The notes under the pieces: generated by a model | Databases searched by the model: none | Seen by the model: only the letters and a program-made list of their open reading frames with translations | Told to the model about the DNA's origin: nothing | Translations under genes and position numbers: made by a program | Shown here: piece by piece, positions 8,722 through 17,898 of the stretch | Numbering within the stretch: position 1 is the first letter of the stretch | How the letters are laid out: each line of letters starts with the position of its first letter | Assembly (NCBI GenBank): GCA_002427745.1 | Contig: DIYF01000072.1 | Coordinates: forward strand, 39,827 to 103,826 | Length of the DNA stretch: 64,000 nt | Source of the DNA: Roseivirga sp. UBA6061 | GTDB taxonomy: Bacteria > Bacteroidota > Bacteroidia > Cytophagales > Cyclobacteriaceae | Direction of reading: 5' to 3'

Positions 8722-9658
8722 AATCTACTTCCACTCTGATTCCCCACTCGCGCAACAGGCTTAATGTACTTTTTAAATCCTTGTTTTTTGTATTTCTTAC
8801 CAGGCGCTTGTCCATGCTTAAATCTATCCAGTCGAATTCTTTGTCGACAAAAAAGTCGCGGTTACGAAGGTTTTTGATTATCACTATCGATTTCCTCTGG
8901 TCGATTGAGGCGAAATCCAGATCAGGGTCTCCCTGCAAAACATACATGAGGGAATTCCTATATTGATATTTCAGAAACCCTTGTCCTTGCTCGATCAGCT
9001 TACAGAAATCGTATTGATCAAAGATATCTCTCATAATCTCCAAAAAGTCACGATCTGATTTTATCGTATCGGTGCTTTTTAGAAGTTTTGCCGGGTTTCC
9101 GGCTATTAATGAATTATCAGGAAAGGTCTTTGTCACCACGGCACCAGCACCAATAATAGTTCCGGCATTGATAACAACTCCCGGTAGGATAATGATATTG
9201 GTGGATACCCATGCACCATCGTGAATTGCCACGGGTTTATAGGTTACAGGAAAACCCTCATCGGCTGGAGGGAAATACCCATGCGTCCAGATGGTAGTAT
9301 TTTCTCCTATGCCTACATCGTTACCAATTTTCACCTCATCAGAAACGTTAATTCTGACTTTCTTGCCTATATAGGTTTTATTACCGATTTGAAGACTTGA
9401 TTTACCGGTGTAATATCCCTGTTCTGAAAGTATACATCCATTACCTAATTCAAATGAGCTCGTCTTAATCTTCACATGGCTCAGTATTCTGCAATCATTG
9501 CCGATTACCACCCTTCTGGCTGCTATTCTGGACGAAAAACTGATATATGTATTTCGTCCGATTTTTGCTCCGCTCATTCGCAAGAATGACTTCATTAAGA
9601 ATGACCCAAAACTGTCTTTTACCTCAACCAGCTTTATTATTTTAGAAACAAGAGTCAT
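8714..9658 (-). CDS. Hexapeptide-repeat acyltransferase with C-terminal extension
   Basis: Residues 30-180 form a left-handed beta-helix with many isoleucine/valine-glycine turns (IGNKTYIGKKVRI, IGNDVGIGENTTI, GTIIGAGAVVTK), ending in the LIAGNPAKLLK motif of CoA-dependent sugar acetyltransferases. A further 130 residues at the C-terminus are unlike this family and contain acidic and basic helices. The protein should O-acetylate a polymer sugar; the tail may select the acceptor or drive oligomerisation. It starts one base after the stop of the upstream glycosyltransferase gene, an operon-type arrangement. Confidence 0.85.
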   Translation of the reverse strand: MTLVSKIIKLVEVKDSFGSFLMKSFLRMSGAKIGRNTYISFSSRIAARRVVIGNDCRILSHVKIKTSSFELGNGCILSEQGYYTGKSSLQIGNKTYIGKKVRINVSDEVKIGNDVGIGENTTIWTHGYFPPADEGFPVTYKPVAIHDGAWVSTNIIILPGVVINAGTIIGAGAVVTKTFPDNSLIAGNPAKLLKSTDTIKSDRDFLEIMRDIFDQYDFCKLIEQGQGFLKYQYRNSLMYVLQGDPDLDFASIDQRKSIVIIKNLRNRDFFVDKEFDWIDLSMDKRLVRNTKNKDLKSTLSLLREWGIRVEVDYE

Positions 9659-9659
9659 T

Positions 9660-10595
9660 TTACTCGATAATTTCAGCGTAAACCTTTATCAATTTTTGCG
9701 CGATCACTTTACTATCCAAATGTTGAATAGCGGATCTGCCGTTGGTTTTGGAAACAGCACCGGCCAGTAATATTTTTTCTGCTATTTGCTCTGCAGAATA
9801 TGAAGTAACATAACAGCCTTTGGTATTTCCGATAACCGATTTTACATCACCCACATCGGTTGCTACAATCGGGCAATTGCATGCCATGGCTTCCTTGATG
9901 ACGTTAGGTGACCCTTCGTACAAAGATGTTAAAATGAGCAGATCTGCCGCATTCAGATAATGTGGAATCATATGATGATCAATTCCATCAGTTCCGAAAA
10001 CTATCGACAGCTCTGCGTCCATCTTTTTGCTGACTAGTTCCATAGCGTTCCTGGCAAGTTGCACATTTTTTTCAGGTCTTGCAGGGTTGGCAATAAAGAC
10101 GGCATAAAACTTTGATTGGGAGAAACCGATCTTTTCACGCGCTACCCTTCTGTCCATGGGCCTGAACAATTCGAAGTCTACTCCATTGGGTAGGATGATG
10201 GTATTTTTAAGTTGCTGTTTCTCCAGCATTGCTTCAGCTTTTACAATGGTACGAATCCAGAAAAACCGATTTGCAAGGCTGATGAAGAACTGGTATAATC
10301 CCTTGCTTTTTAGGTCGCTGCCCATCAGAGAAGAGACTATGGGTATTTTCGTCCTGGCCAGTACCGCAATAAAGCTTGACAGTGAATAATGAGAGTGGAT
10401 TACATCAAAGTCAGAATCACGGCAAAGCTGGCGTATTTTTTTGATGTTTTTTAAATAATTCAGGAGACCTTTTCCACGGATGCCAAAGTAAGTAACTTCC
10501 ACACCTTCATTTTCCAGAGACTTGCCCTGGTTACTGACAATAGGGCTTATTCCGAACCTCTTGATATTCCCACTAGAAACGAAAAGAACTTTCAT
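9660..10595 (-). CDS. Glycosyltransferase family 4
   Basis: A 311-residue GT-B enzyme. The N-terminal half has the HSHYSLSSFIAVLA acceptor-domain segment; the C-terminal half carries VFIANPARPEKN and the nucleotide-sugar donor motif LTSLYEGSPNVIKEAMACNC, in which the first Glu of EGSPNVIKEA is part of the family EX7E signature. It should add one sugar to the growing lipid-linked repeat unit at the cytoplasmic membrane face. It is somewhat shorter than most GT4 enzymes (about 350-380 residues) but looks complete. Donor and linkage are unknown. Confidence 0.9.
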   Translation of the reverse strand: MKVLFVSSGNIKRFGISPIVSNQGKSLENEGVEVTYFGIRGKGLLNYLKNIKKIRQLCRDSDFDVIHSHYSLSSFIAVLARTKIPIVSSLMGSDLKSKGLYQFFISLANRFFWIRTIVKAEAMLEKQQLKNTIILPNGVDFELFRPMDRRVAREKIGFSQSKFYAVFIANPARPEKNVQLARNAMELVSKKMDAELSIVFGTDGIDHHMIPHYLNAADLLILTSLYEGSPNVIKEAMACNCPIVATDVGDVKSVIGNTKGCYVTSYSAEQIAEKILLAGAVSKTNGRSAIQHLDSKVIAQKLIKVYAEIIE

Positions 10596-10696
10596 GCGTG
10601 CAAATCCCCTGATTGTTTAATATTCAAATGGCCCATCTTATTTCGAATTGACAGAATGCAGCCTTAAAAAGTGATTGGTTGGTTTGAAACTATTTC

Positions 10697-11719
10697 TTAA
10701 TTGTTCAGATATGAGATAATGCTTTCCGCATATAGTCTTTCCAGGGGATGCTGTTTAGGTTGCTCTTTCCACTCCTTACCGTCTCTTTGAAAATATACAT
10801 CCGACTTAATAACACCCACGGTTCCAAAAAAGACGGATTGAATTTCAATAAGATAAAAGCTCTGGCCATCAAAGGCAATGTCCAGAGAGAGCTGTGGTAC
10901 CTCAAGATGCTGATATACTTTTTCTGCAAAGTCAAATATGCCTTCGGGGAACTCACAAGCTGAGCCGAATGTATAGTTCATAAAACCGCTACCACTGGCT
11001 CGAAAATCTCCGGGCCTTACAGGTCTGGAAAAGATGAAGTACTTGTGACCATAGATCAGAACCTTCCAGTCATTTTGCAGACCAGGAATGAACTCCTGAC
11101 TTACAAATTTGTTTCGGTAAAGCGACTCTGATTGATAACCCTTATGCTTAAAGGTGCGCAGGTGATCTTTGACATCCGATTTTAAATGAGGGGTCCGTGA
11201 GATTCGTTTGGCGTACTTGGCAAAACTCTTTTTGTCATCAGCTTTTTGTACACCCCGGCTCATCGCTCCCCGGGGTTCTTTGATCACAGCCGGATACTTT
11301 CGCTGTTCTCTCTCAGCCTCTTCAAATACACCATAGACCCTGGCATAAGGTCCGGTTTGCAAACTTCCTCTCAGATTTTTGAGCAAGAGCTCCATAAAAA
11401 CCTTATTGTTATTGGCTCTGAGGTGTGCAAAACGGGGAATTACCAGCGCACCTCCCTCTTGAGCAAAAAGAATAACATCCTCAATGAAGTCTTTGTAATG
11501 ATAGCCTATATCTTCACTGGAAGTATAAATAACCGGAACTTCCCGAAACTCCGAGTTGAGGTTGGCGAATTCTGAAAACGTATAAACCTCGAGCTGGTAG
11601 TCGGCATTTGCAAAATGCTTTTTAAGCACTGAGATGTCCATTCCACTTCGGTATGTGGTAGCACCCCAATGAGAACCGAAGTTGCCTTTATAATCTGTAA
11701 GCAGTATCAGTCTTTTCAA
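10697..11719 (-). CDS. ATP-grasp-like protein of the polysaccharide locus
   Basis: The 340-residue protein has features of the ATP-grasp fold: AVIKEPRGAMSRGV as the phosphate-binding lysine/loop region, KFVSQEFIPGLQNDWKV as the central strand, and LSLDIAFDG followed by YLIEIQS as the metal-binding carboxylates near the C-terminus. ATP-grasp enzymes join a carboxylate to an amine through an acyl phosphate. In this context it could attach an amino acid or hydroxy acid to an amino sugar. It starts 4 bases after the end of the upstream glycosyltransferase gene. It is quite different from the other ATP-grasp protein at 18830. The substrate is not known. Confidence 0.72.
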   Translation of the reverse strand: MKRLILLTDYKGNFGSHWGATTYRSGMDISVLKKHFANADYQLEVYTFSEFANLNSEFREVPVIYTSSEDIGYHYKDFIEDVILFAQEGGALVIPRFAHLRANNNKVFMELLLKNLRGSLQTGPYARVYGVFEEAEREQRKYPAVIKEPRGAMSRGVQKADDKKSFAKYAKRISRTPHLKSDVKDHLRTFKHKGYQSESLYRNKFVSQEFIPGLQNDWKVLIYGHKYFIFSRPVRPGDFRASGSGFMNYTFGSACEFPEGIFDFAEKVYQHLEVPQLSLDIAFDGQSFYLIEIQSVFFGTVGVIKSDVYFQRDGKEWKEQPKQHPLERLYAESIISYLNN

Positions 11720-11723
11720 AGTC

Positions 11724-12848
11724 TTAACCTTTAATTACCTGTTGGAACATCTTAACGTAATCTTCCGCAACTTTCTGTAAGTCGAATTCACGTGCCTTAA
11801 ATTCTTTAATTCTATTGAGTATCGCTTGTCTTTCCTCACTTTTTATTTCCAGTGCCTGCTGCATGACTTCGGCCAGTTTTTCCGGCTTTTTACTCTCGAA
11901 TATCAATCCGGTATTTTGATGATCGATGTATTCTGTGAACCCATGTTCGTTTGAAGCGATCGGTATTACGTTAAAATTGTAACCAATGAGTAAAGGCCCA
12001 CTCTGGGTCACATCTCTGTAGGGCAGCACCAGAAAGTCTGCCTCATTGAAAAGGCCTGAAATATTCTCTTTTGGAACATAATTAAGATTCAAATCAAAAA
12101 GTTGAGGATTTGAGACAAGCGACCTGATAGCTTCCGGGTCTGCGGTATGGCCGGCAATGGTAACCTTAAAATCCTGACGCTTTTTTGCTAAGATATCAGA
12201 TGCCTCAATGAGTATATCAACTCCCTTGTAATGGAAGATTCTTCCAAAAAACAGAAAGTTCGTGGCCGTGTTTATTTTTTTTGAAGATGGTTTCGCGTAG
12301 AACCGACCAACCAGATACAACCTGATAACAAATGTTGTCTTTTTGGGGTGTGCTTTTTCAAACAGAGCCCTTTGTGAAAATGAAAAGAGATGGAAGTGCT
12401 TAAAAAACCGGATGGCAACTTTCTGATATATCCGGGCACTTAGAGGCTGCTTTGAATCACCAATTTCGTGTAGCTGAAAATCATGCATTGCCATGATGAC
12501 ACGATTAGACGGAAATAACAAGGCACTTAAAAGGCTGACATAAGGACTACCAAAACTTTCGATGTAATAAACATCAGGTTTAAACCGTAAGATGGGTTTC
12601 AGGATCTTACGATAGTCATGAGAGATTCTTCTGAGATCACGAGACCTGTATTCACCTTTTTTTACCAGCTCTAATCTAATCTCGTTTTTTAAAGCAAAGT
12701 CCGTAATATCCTTTTCCGTAAGGTTTTTGAATCCGTCAACATAGAAAACCACCAACAGTAAATCTACCTTTTGATTGAGTTTGGCAAGTATTTCAAGCTT
12801 ATGACTTAAAAAGCCGGAATCGGTTAGAAAAGAGACTTTCATCTTCAA
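11724..12848 (-). CDS. Glycosyltransferase family 4
   Basis: A 374-residue GT-B protein with the C-terminal donor domain clearly visible: FLFFGRIFHYKGVDILIEA at the start of the second Rossmann-like domain, and LPYRDVTQSGPLLIGYNFN in place of the EX7E loop, where the first Glu seems replaced (DVTQSGPL), as in some divergent members. The N-terminal half contains the DVYYIESFGSPYVSLLSALL acceptor-side helix. It is predicted to elongate the repeat unit at the inner membrane. The start overlaps the polymerase gene end by 4 bases. Confidence 0.86.
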   Translation of the reverse strand: MKMKVSFLTDSGFLSHKLEILAKLNQKVDLLLVVFYVDGFKNLTEKDITDFALKNEIRLELVKKGEYRSRDLRRISHDYRKILKPILRFKPDVYYIESFGSPYVSLLSALLFPSNRVIMAMHDFQLHEIGDSKQPLSARIYQKVAIRFFKHFHLFSFSQRALFEKAHPKKTTFVIRLYLVGRFYAKPSSKKINTATNFLFFGRIFHYKGVDILIEASDILAKKRQDFKVTIAGHTADPEAIRSLVSNPQLFDLNLNYVPKENISGLFNEADFLVLPYRDVTQSGPLLIGYNFNVIPIASNEHGFTEYIDHQNTGLIFESKKPEKLAEVMQQALEIKSEERQAILNRIKEFKAREFDLQKVAEDYVKMFQQVIKG

Positions 12849-14209
12849 CTGAATTCTGTATGGGTAAGGGCTTGATTGTCTTTCAACATCAGGTATATCT
12901 TATAAGCCGAACCCAATAATAACCCCATGAGAATATAGTATTTTTCAAAAACTCCGTTTGGGCCGATAAATGAAAACCAGTTAGGGTAGGTAAACAGATG
13001 GCGAATGAAGAAGACTGCTGTGGTAAAGAAAATCAGTAAATAAGGTCCAAAACCCTCTGGCTTTTTCTCCAGGTATTTCAGGTTGTTTCTTATCAGTTTG
13101 AAATGATTAAAGATCATTCTGCCTATTTTAAAATAGAAAGGTAAGAATAGGATCAACCCCAGAAAGCCGAACATGCCTATACTTGCTAAAAACACGAAGT
13201 CTGATCCTTCAAGACCATACCTGATTTCTATTTTCTCTTCTGTATTGGAGTACCATTCATTGATGTAACCCGTACCCAACAGTGGGTTTTCATTAATTTT
13301 CTCAAGAATGGGTTCGTACTCAAAAAGACTGAGTCGCACCGCGGTCGTTCCGTAAGACTTTGATTGATCAAGAGTGAACGTTTCAAAAGACTCAACAATA
13401 GCCGTGGTATACTCACTTAGCACTATAAAGGAACCGATAGTAATAAGTAGGGTAACGACAATTATTTTCATATTGAAAAACCCTCTTTGGAATACATATT
13501 TGGCAATAAAATGGCCGATCAGCCAGGACAACACGATATAAACCATGTATCTGCGAGTGAGCGAACTTATATAGATAAAGTAAGTAGATATAGAGGCAGC
13601 GATTAACCACAGTCTGCCAGAGTTAAAATATTGTTTGGGTATAATGGTAAGGCCTACAATCAAATAAAGACCCATTTCCAGTATGCCAAAGCCCCTGAGA
13701 AGAAAACGATCTGTTTCTACATAGCCCCTGCTGCTGGATATGAAATTGACAAGCTCCAGGCCGAATATGACAGAAATCATCATGGCCACACCCACATAAA
13801 TCGTAGTGAAAGTGAATACTTTTATAAATACACTTATCCCCCTGTATACAATGAAATAGTAGACCGGGACTATCATGGTCCAGGCCAGGAAATTGATTCG
13901 GGTTTTGATTAGGCGTCCTACCAGGGAAATCTCAGTATAACCATCACGTATGTAAACGAATATACCAGCATAGTATATGACATACCAAAGCACCAACAGT
14001 ATGCAGATTTGTTTCATAACCCGGTCCTGGCCTATTAACTGAAAGCCTTTCAGGTTAGAGCCAAACAGAAAAAGTATCCATGTAAAGGGTATAACCAGAG
14101 TTTTAAAAATCCTGATACTAACCACTTCCTGGATGTGCCCTCCAGGGTCCAGATAAAGGACTATGATAATCCAGAAGAGATAGTCGATCAGCTTCTTTTG
14201 CTCATTCAT
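12845..14209 (-). CDS. O-antigen/polysaccharide polymerase-like membrane protein (Wzy candidate)
   Basis: A 454-residue protein with about 10-12 hydrophobic segments and a large polar loop between residues 270 and 330 (SFETFTLDQSKSYGTTAVRL to SNTEEKIEIRYGLEGSDFVF), the layout of Wzy and WaaL enzymes, which carry a big periplasmic loop near the C-terminus. GTTAVRLSLFE within this loop matches the R-containing motif common in such polymerases. Wzy joins lipid-linked repeat units in the periplasm. No other polymerase candidate is present in the locus, which supports the call. It overlaps both flanking genes by 4 to 8 bases. Confidence 0.8.
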   Translation of the reverse strand: MNEQKKLIDYLFWIIIVLYLDPGGHIQEVVSIRIFKTLVIPFTWILFLFGSNLKGFQLIGQDRVMKQICILLVLWYVIYYAGIFVYIRDGYTEISLVGRLIKTRINFLAWTMIVPVYYFIVYRGISVFIKVFTFTTIYVGVAMMISVIFGLELVNFISSSRGYVETDRFLLRGFGILEMGLYLIVGLTIIPKQYFNSGRLWLIAASISTYFIYISSLTRRYMVYIVLSWLIGHFIAKYVFQRGFFNMKIIVVTLLITIGSFIVLSEYTTAIVESFETFTLDQSKSYGTTAVRLSLFEYEPILEKINENPLLGTGYINEWYSNTEEKIEIRYGLEGSDFVFLASIGMFGFLGLILFLPFYFKIGRMIFNHFKLIRNNLKYLEKKPEGFGPYLLIFFTTAVFFIRHLFTYPNWFSFIGPNGVFEKYYILMGLLLGSAYKIYLMLKDNQALTHTEFS

Positions 14210-15464
14210 AAAAATCCTCCGCTATGCGATCGTATACAGAAGCGTAGTATCTGGCCACATTGGTCCAGTTAAAGAAGTTCTTCCAATCAGCTTCAGCCGC
14301 TATTTTCACCTGGCTGATATCGCTGATGGCAGCAGCCAATTGTTTTGACCAATTCTGATGGTCGTGCTTGCCAAGGACAATACCAGCCTCGTTATCAGCC
14401 ATAAACTCATAGGCAATGCCTGTGTCCGTCAAGGCTATTGGCAGATTAAAGGCAATGGCTTTGTACACGGAATCCGGACCTGTTTCGGAAACAGATGTGG
14501 AGACAAACATATCTGAGGCTTTGTAATGCAGGTTAAGTACTTCACCGGATATATAGCCCACAAACGCTACCTTGTCTGTCAGACCCAGCTTTTTGGTGAG
14601 GGCGAGAAGCTCATCCTGGTACACCTGATTACCTGACCCGGAGATGATCAGCCTGAAGGGTAATTCTCCTATGTCATGCATGGCCAGAAGTAGTTTGTCT
14701 ATTTGCTTCTCTGGCACCAGGCGTTGTGATGAAAAAAGTACAAACTCCCCGGGCCTGATCTGCAATTTTTCACGCGCCTCGGCTTTAGTTGTGCTTATCT
14801 CCAGGCTTTTGAAGTCCACACCTATATTCGTGAGGTTTTCATGCTTAAAAAAAGTATAACCTGCAGGAAAGCCCAGAGCTCTGTTTGAGCCTGTGAAAAG
14901 GTATTTCATTCTCTTGAAATACTGCCTTAGCACTATTCTCAGGACACGGTCTTTGACTGTATTTGAGGGCTTCGAACCAAAAATCAGATGTTTTTCACTA
15001 TTGGTGGCAAACTGGAATAAGAAGGGGGCTTTCCTGGAGAATTTTTTCAGGAGCTGTCGGGTGTTGTACCGATTATTCATGAAAGCATGAAAAAGTATCT
15101 TTTCCTCTTTCTGTAGATACTCTTTTGACATGGCTACCATATCAGGACAGTGAAACTCCTTTTTACCGCCTATTACGGTCAGTTTAGAATAAACAAATCT
15201 GGCAGGAAACAGTCTGTGTGTCAAGCCGCTTGGTAAAGTAGCAGAATAGATTTTATCCGCTTTAAAATCAGGTTGCCAGACTTCAAAAGTTATTCTGTCA
15301 TCGACTACCTTGATGATCTGTTCAAGAATCTGATCACCCCAGCCCGTACCATCAAAGCCCACCATTTCACCCTTTGCTGTCTGCCAGTGATAGTTGGGTG
15401 TGTGATTGTTGGCTTCCCATACATCATAGGGGGGGATATGAGAAATCAGAAAAATTACTTTCAT
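14202..15464 (-). CDS. Glycosyltransferase family 4
   Basis: This 420-residue GT-B protein has a well-formed donor domain: LFSSQRLVPEKQIDKLLLAM, a LIISGSGNQVYQDEL segment, and the sugar-nucleotide loop VSTSVSETGPDSVYKAIAFN. The latter fits the EX7E pattern, with Glu before TGPDSVYK and a variant second acid position. The N-terminal half starts with VIFLISHIPPYDVWEANN. It is expected to transfer a sugar to the membrane-linked repeat unit. The 3' end overlaps the polymerase gene by 8 bases and the start overlaps the flippase gene by 4. Confidence 0.88.
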   Translation of the reverse strand: MKVIFLISHIPPYDVWEANNHTPNYHWQTAKGEMVGFDGTGWGDQILEQIIKVVDDRITFEVWQPDFKADKIYSATLPSGLTHRLFPARFVYSKLTVIGGKKEFHCPDMVAMSKEYLQKEEKILFHAFMNNRYNTRQLLKKFSRKAPFLFQFATNSEKHLIFGSKPSNTVKDRVLRIVLRQYFKRMKYLFTGSNRALGFPAGYTFFKHENLTNIGVDFKSLEISTTKAEAREKLQIRPGEFVLFSSQRLVPEKQIDKLLLAMHDIGELPFRLIISGSGNQVYQDELLALTKKLGLTDKVAFVGYISGEVLNLHYKASDMFVSTSVSETGPDSVYKAIAFNLPIALTDTGIAYEFMADNEAGIVLGKHDHQNWSKQLAAAISDISQVKIAAEADWKNFFNWTNVARYYASVYDRIAEDFYE

Positions 15465-16969
15465 GAACCGTCTTTTCCTTCCTTTTTAAACTCGGAACGA
15501 ATATAGCCCAGCAGCTTCTTTACCTGTCCTATTTCGCTGAGTCGACTCCATTCTTCCTTCCGTATCACTCCAAGTAAACTTCCTAATCCCCAATAGCCTG
15601 CTAAATAAACAAAAAGGAATAATAGCTGCTGGTAGTTGCCTTCAACTTGTAGTATGCTGAGCAGCCACCAATAGGCAGCTGTGTAGGCAAGACCAAAAAT
15701 AGGAATTCTTTTATCGCGAAATAAATGAACCTCTGCTGCAATCTTTTTAGCGAAAACAACAACCAGCAATGCATGTAATACATAGGTGAGCAAAACAGCT
15801 ACCGCCATATTCATACTGGGTTGAGGAAAGGCCTCAACGGTCAAGAGTAAACATGAGCTGGTAACGAAAATGACACCTTTCACCACGGCCAGCTGGGCCT
15901 GTCGGTCAAACCTCCCGTTGCCTGTGATCACATTTCCGTAAGGTACTACTACAGTAAAGATGAAGAGTGAGAAAGTGATGATGGAAAGTACATTCGTAGA
16001 GTTGATATACTCTTCGCCTAACAGAATAAGCACCAGTGGCTCAGAAAAGAGCACAAGACCCAGCACGAAAGGAAAAATGAAGGAATATGAAAAGCCTTCA
16101 AATTTTCTGATATGACTATTGAGTGAGTCATAGTCGTTGTCTTTGATAAGCCTGGAAAAGGTGGGAAAAAAGATGAGGCCGATGGATCCGGCTATCATCA
16201 ATACTACCCCCGAAAGGCGATAGCCGGCAACATAATATCCTACTTCTTCTGTATTCGAGAAGCTTTCAAGGATCAGCTTATCTCCAAAACTTACCAGGGA
16301 ATTTACTGCTACAACTACAATCAATGGCAGGGAAATGGCCATGTACTTCTTTGCCAGCTTTTTATTGAATGAGCCAAAGGCAAATTTTCTGATAAAGTAG
16401 ATATAGATGGGTGTAACCAGTAATAAGGCAGTAATACTGGAAATGACGATAGCAATGGCACCATAGCCCAGCAATACCACGGTGATTCTGAGGCTTTGGT
16501 TGATGACTGTTTTGACAAACTCTGGAACATCCTGACGTGCCTGCTGAATATTGGAATTGAAAAAGACCACCGCTATTGAGATCAGCTGGGTTACTACCAA
16601 CATGGCAAGTGATAGCAGCACTACAGTACGGTGGACGGGGGTCTCAAATTCATAACCGAAAGCATAGTGGTTGATGAGGTAGTAGGCCGTGACTACCACC
16701 ACAAAGCAGAAGATCAGAATTAAACGTATGGTGGCATAGGTGGTATTGGCGGTAGCCTTATCTTCTCCATCAGCTATGAGTTTCATATGAGCCGTGCCGG
16801 TACCTAAATCGGCTATGAATCCAAAAACGGAGACATAAGCCAGGCCAAAGGCTACGGTACCGAGCACATCGGGGCCGGCATACCTGGCCACGATGATCGT
16901 ACCCACCAATTGCAAAACCTTATTGACGATTTTGGAACTGAAGGACAATATCAGCTTCTGGGCAAGCAC
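15461..16969 (-). CDS. Wzx-type polysaccharide flippase
   Basis: At 502 residues with about 14 predicted membrane helices spread over its full length, this matches the oligosaccharide flippase branch of the MOP superfamily. The N-terminus (SSKIVNKVLQLVGTIIVARYAGPDVLG) is the typical first-helix signature. Its role is to move undecaprenyl-linked repeat units from the cytoplasmic to the periplasmic face, where the polymerase acts. Gene overlaps of 1 base with the GT2 gene and 4 bases with the GT4 gene place it in the operon. Confidence in the class is high. Confidence 0.92.
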   Translation of the reverse strand: MLAQKLILSFSSKIVNKVLQLVGTIIVARYAGPDVLGTVAFGLAYVSVFGFIADLGTGTAHMKLIADGEDKATANTTYATIRLILIFCFVVVVTAYYLINHYAFGYEFETPVHRTVVLLSLAMLVVTQLISIAVVFFNSNIQQARQDVPEFVKTVINQSLRITVVLLGYGAIAIVISSITALLLVTPIYIYFIRKFAFGSFNKKLAKKYMAISLPLIVVVAVNSLVSFGDKLILESFSNTEEVGYYVAGYRLSGVVLMIAGSIGLIFFPTFSRLIKDNDYDSLNSHIRKFEGFSYSFIFPFVLGLVLFSEPLVLILLGEEYINSTNVLSIITFSLFIFTVVVPYGNVITGNGRFDRQAQLAVVKGVIFVTSSCLLLTVEAFPQPSMNMAVAVLLTYVLHALLVVVFAKKIAAEVHLFRDKRIPIFGLAYTAAYWWLLSILQVEGNYQQLLFLFVYLAGYWGLGSLLGVIRKEEWSRLSEIGQVKKLLGYIRSEFKKEGKDGS

Positions 16970-17898
16970 TATTTAAATATCTGGAAGAATGAGAGTTTTT
17001 TGTGTTTGAGGCCCCAGCGAAGCGCAGATAGAAACCCCATAATGCTGCGATGTACATAATAAAACCTGAACTTCTTAAGGTTTCTATATACAATCAGGAA
17101 AAGATACCGCCTTTTGTTTTTGAAAAAGTGCTTGAAGTCCTCGTACTCCCTGTGCTTCATATGAGCAATGAGGGGGTTGCGGAAGTCAAAGTATATCTTG
17201 AAAGGAGAGTTCTTACCGATGGTCACACTGTCTTTATGCCATAGCCTGGCTTCCGGGGTATACTTGATATGGTAGCCCAGCTTCTTGGCCCGGATCTGCC
17301 ATTCAAAGTCCTCAGCCTGGAAGGCAAATTCGGTATCATAGCCACCCGTCTTTTGATAAATTTCTGCAGAGATCAGCCAGTAAATATCATCACACCATTC
17401 TCGTATAGCGGGTTCTTCAAACTGACCTTCGTCTTTTTCATGCCCCCCGATGTGCCCATTAGACCATAGCTCAGGGTCATGCTTCTTTCCAACAGACTGC
17501 AAAAGCTCTGGTTGTTCAAAGAAGTAGGTTTTGCCAATAGTGAAAGCCGTTTTTTCATCAGACTCTGCTGTGCGGACTAGTGCCGATATAATGCCTGGGT
17601 CCACCTTTACATCGTTGTTGGTAACCAGCACATAGTCTGCAGAAAGGTCATTAAAAGCATAAGCAAGCCCTATGTTGAATCCTCCTGAATAGCCCTGGTT
17701 TTCATCCAGTCTCAGCAGTGTGGCTTTTGGATACTGGCTCTCCACAAACCCCTGGGTTCCATCTGTTGAACCATTGTCGATCACGACCACCCTGAAGTGC
17801 TCATAGTCGTTGGCAAGGTAAGATTCAATAGCATCAGGAAGTAGTTCCTTGCCGTTATAGGAGAGAATCAGAACAACTACAAAAGAATGCTCTTTCAC
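16969..17898 (-). CDS. Glycosyltransferase family 2
   Basis: The 309-residue protein has the GT-A fold of rhamnosyltransferase-like GT2 enzymes: VVVLILSYNGKELLPDAIES at the N-terminus, VVIDNGSTDGTQGFVES, then LVTNNDVKVDPG with the metal-binding Asp, and AFQAEDFEWQIRAKKLGY in the catalytic base (ED) region near residue 217. It should add a sugar from a nucleotide donor on the cytoplasmic side. C-terminal basic and aromatic residues may anchor it to the membrane. It overlaps the hydroxyacid dehydrogenase gene by 4 bases. Confidence 0.92.
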   Translation of the reverse strand: MKEHSFVVVLILSYNGKELLPDAIESYLANDYEHFRVVVIDNGSTDGTQGFVESQYPKATLLRLDENQGYSGGFNIGLAYAFNDLSADYVLVTNNDVKVDPGIISALVRTAESDEKTAFTIGKTYFFEQPELLQSVGKKHDPELWSNGHIGGHEKDEGQFEEPAIREWCDDIYWLISAEIYQKTGGYDTEFAFQAEDFEWQIRAKKLGYHIKYTPEARLWHKDSVTIGKNSPFKIYFDFRNPLIAHMKHREYEDFKHFFKNKRRYLFLIVYRNLKKFRFYYVHRSIMGFLSALRWGLKHKKLSFFQIFK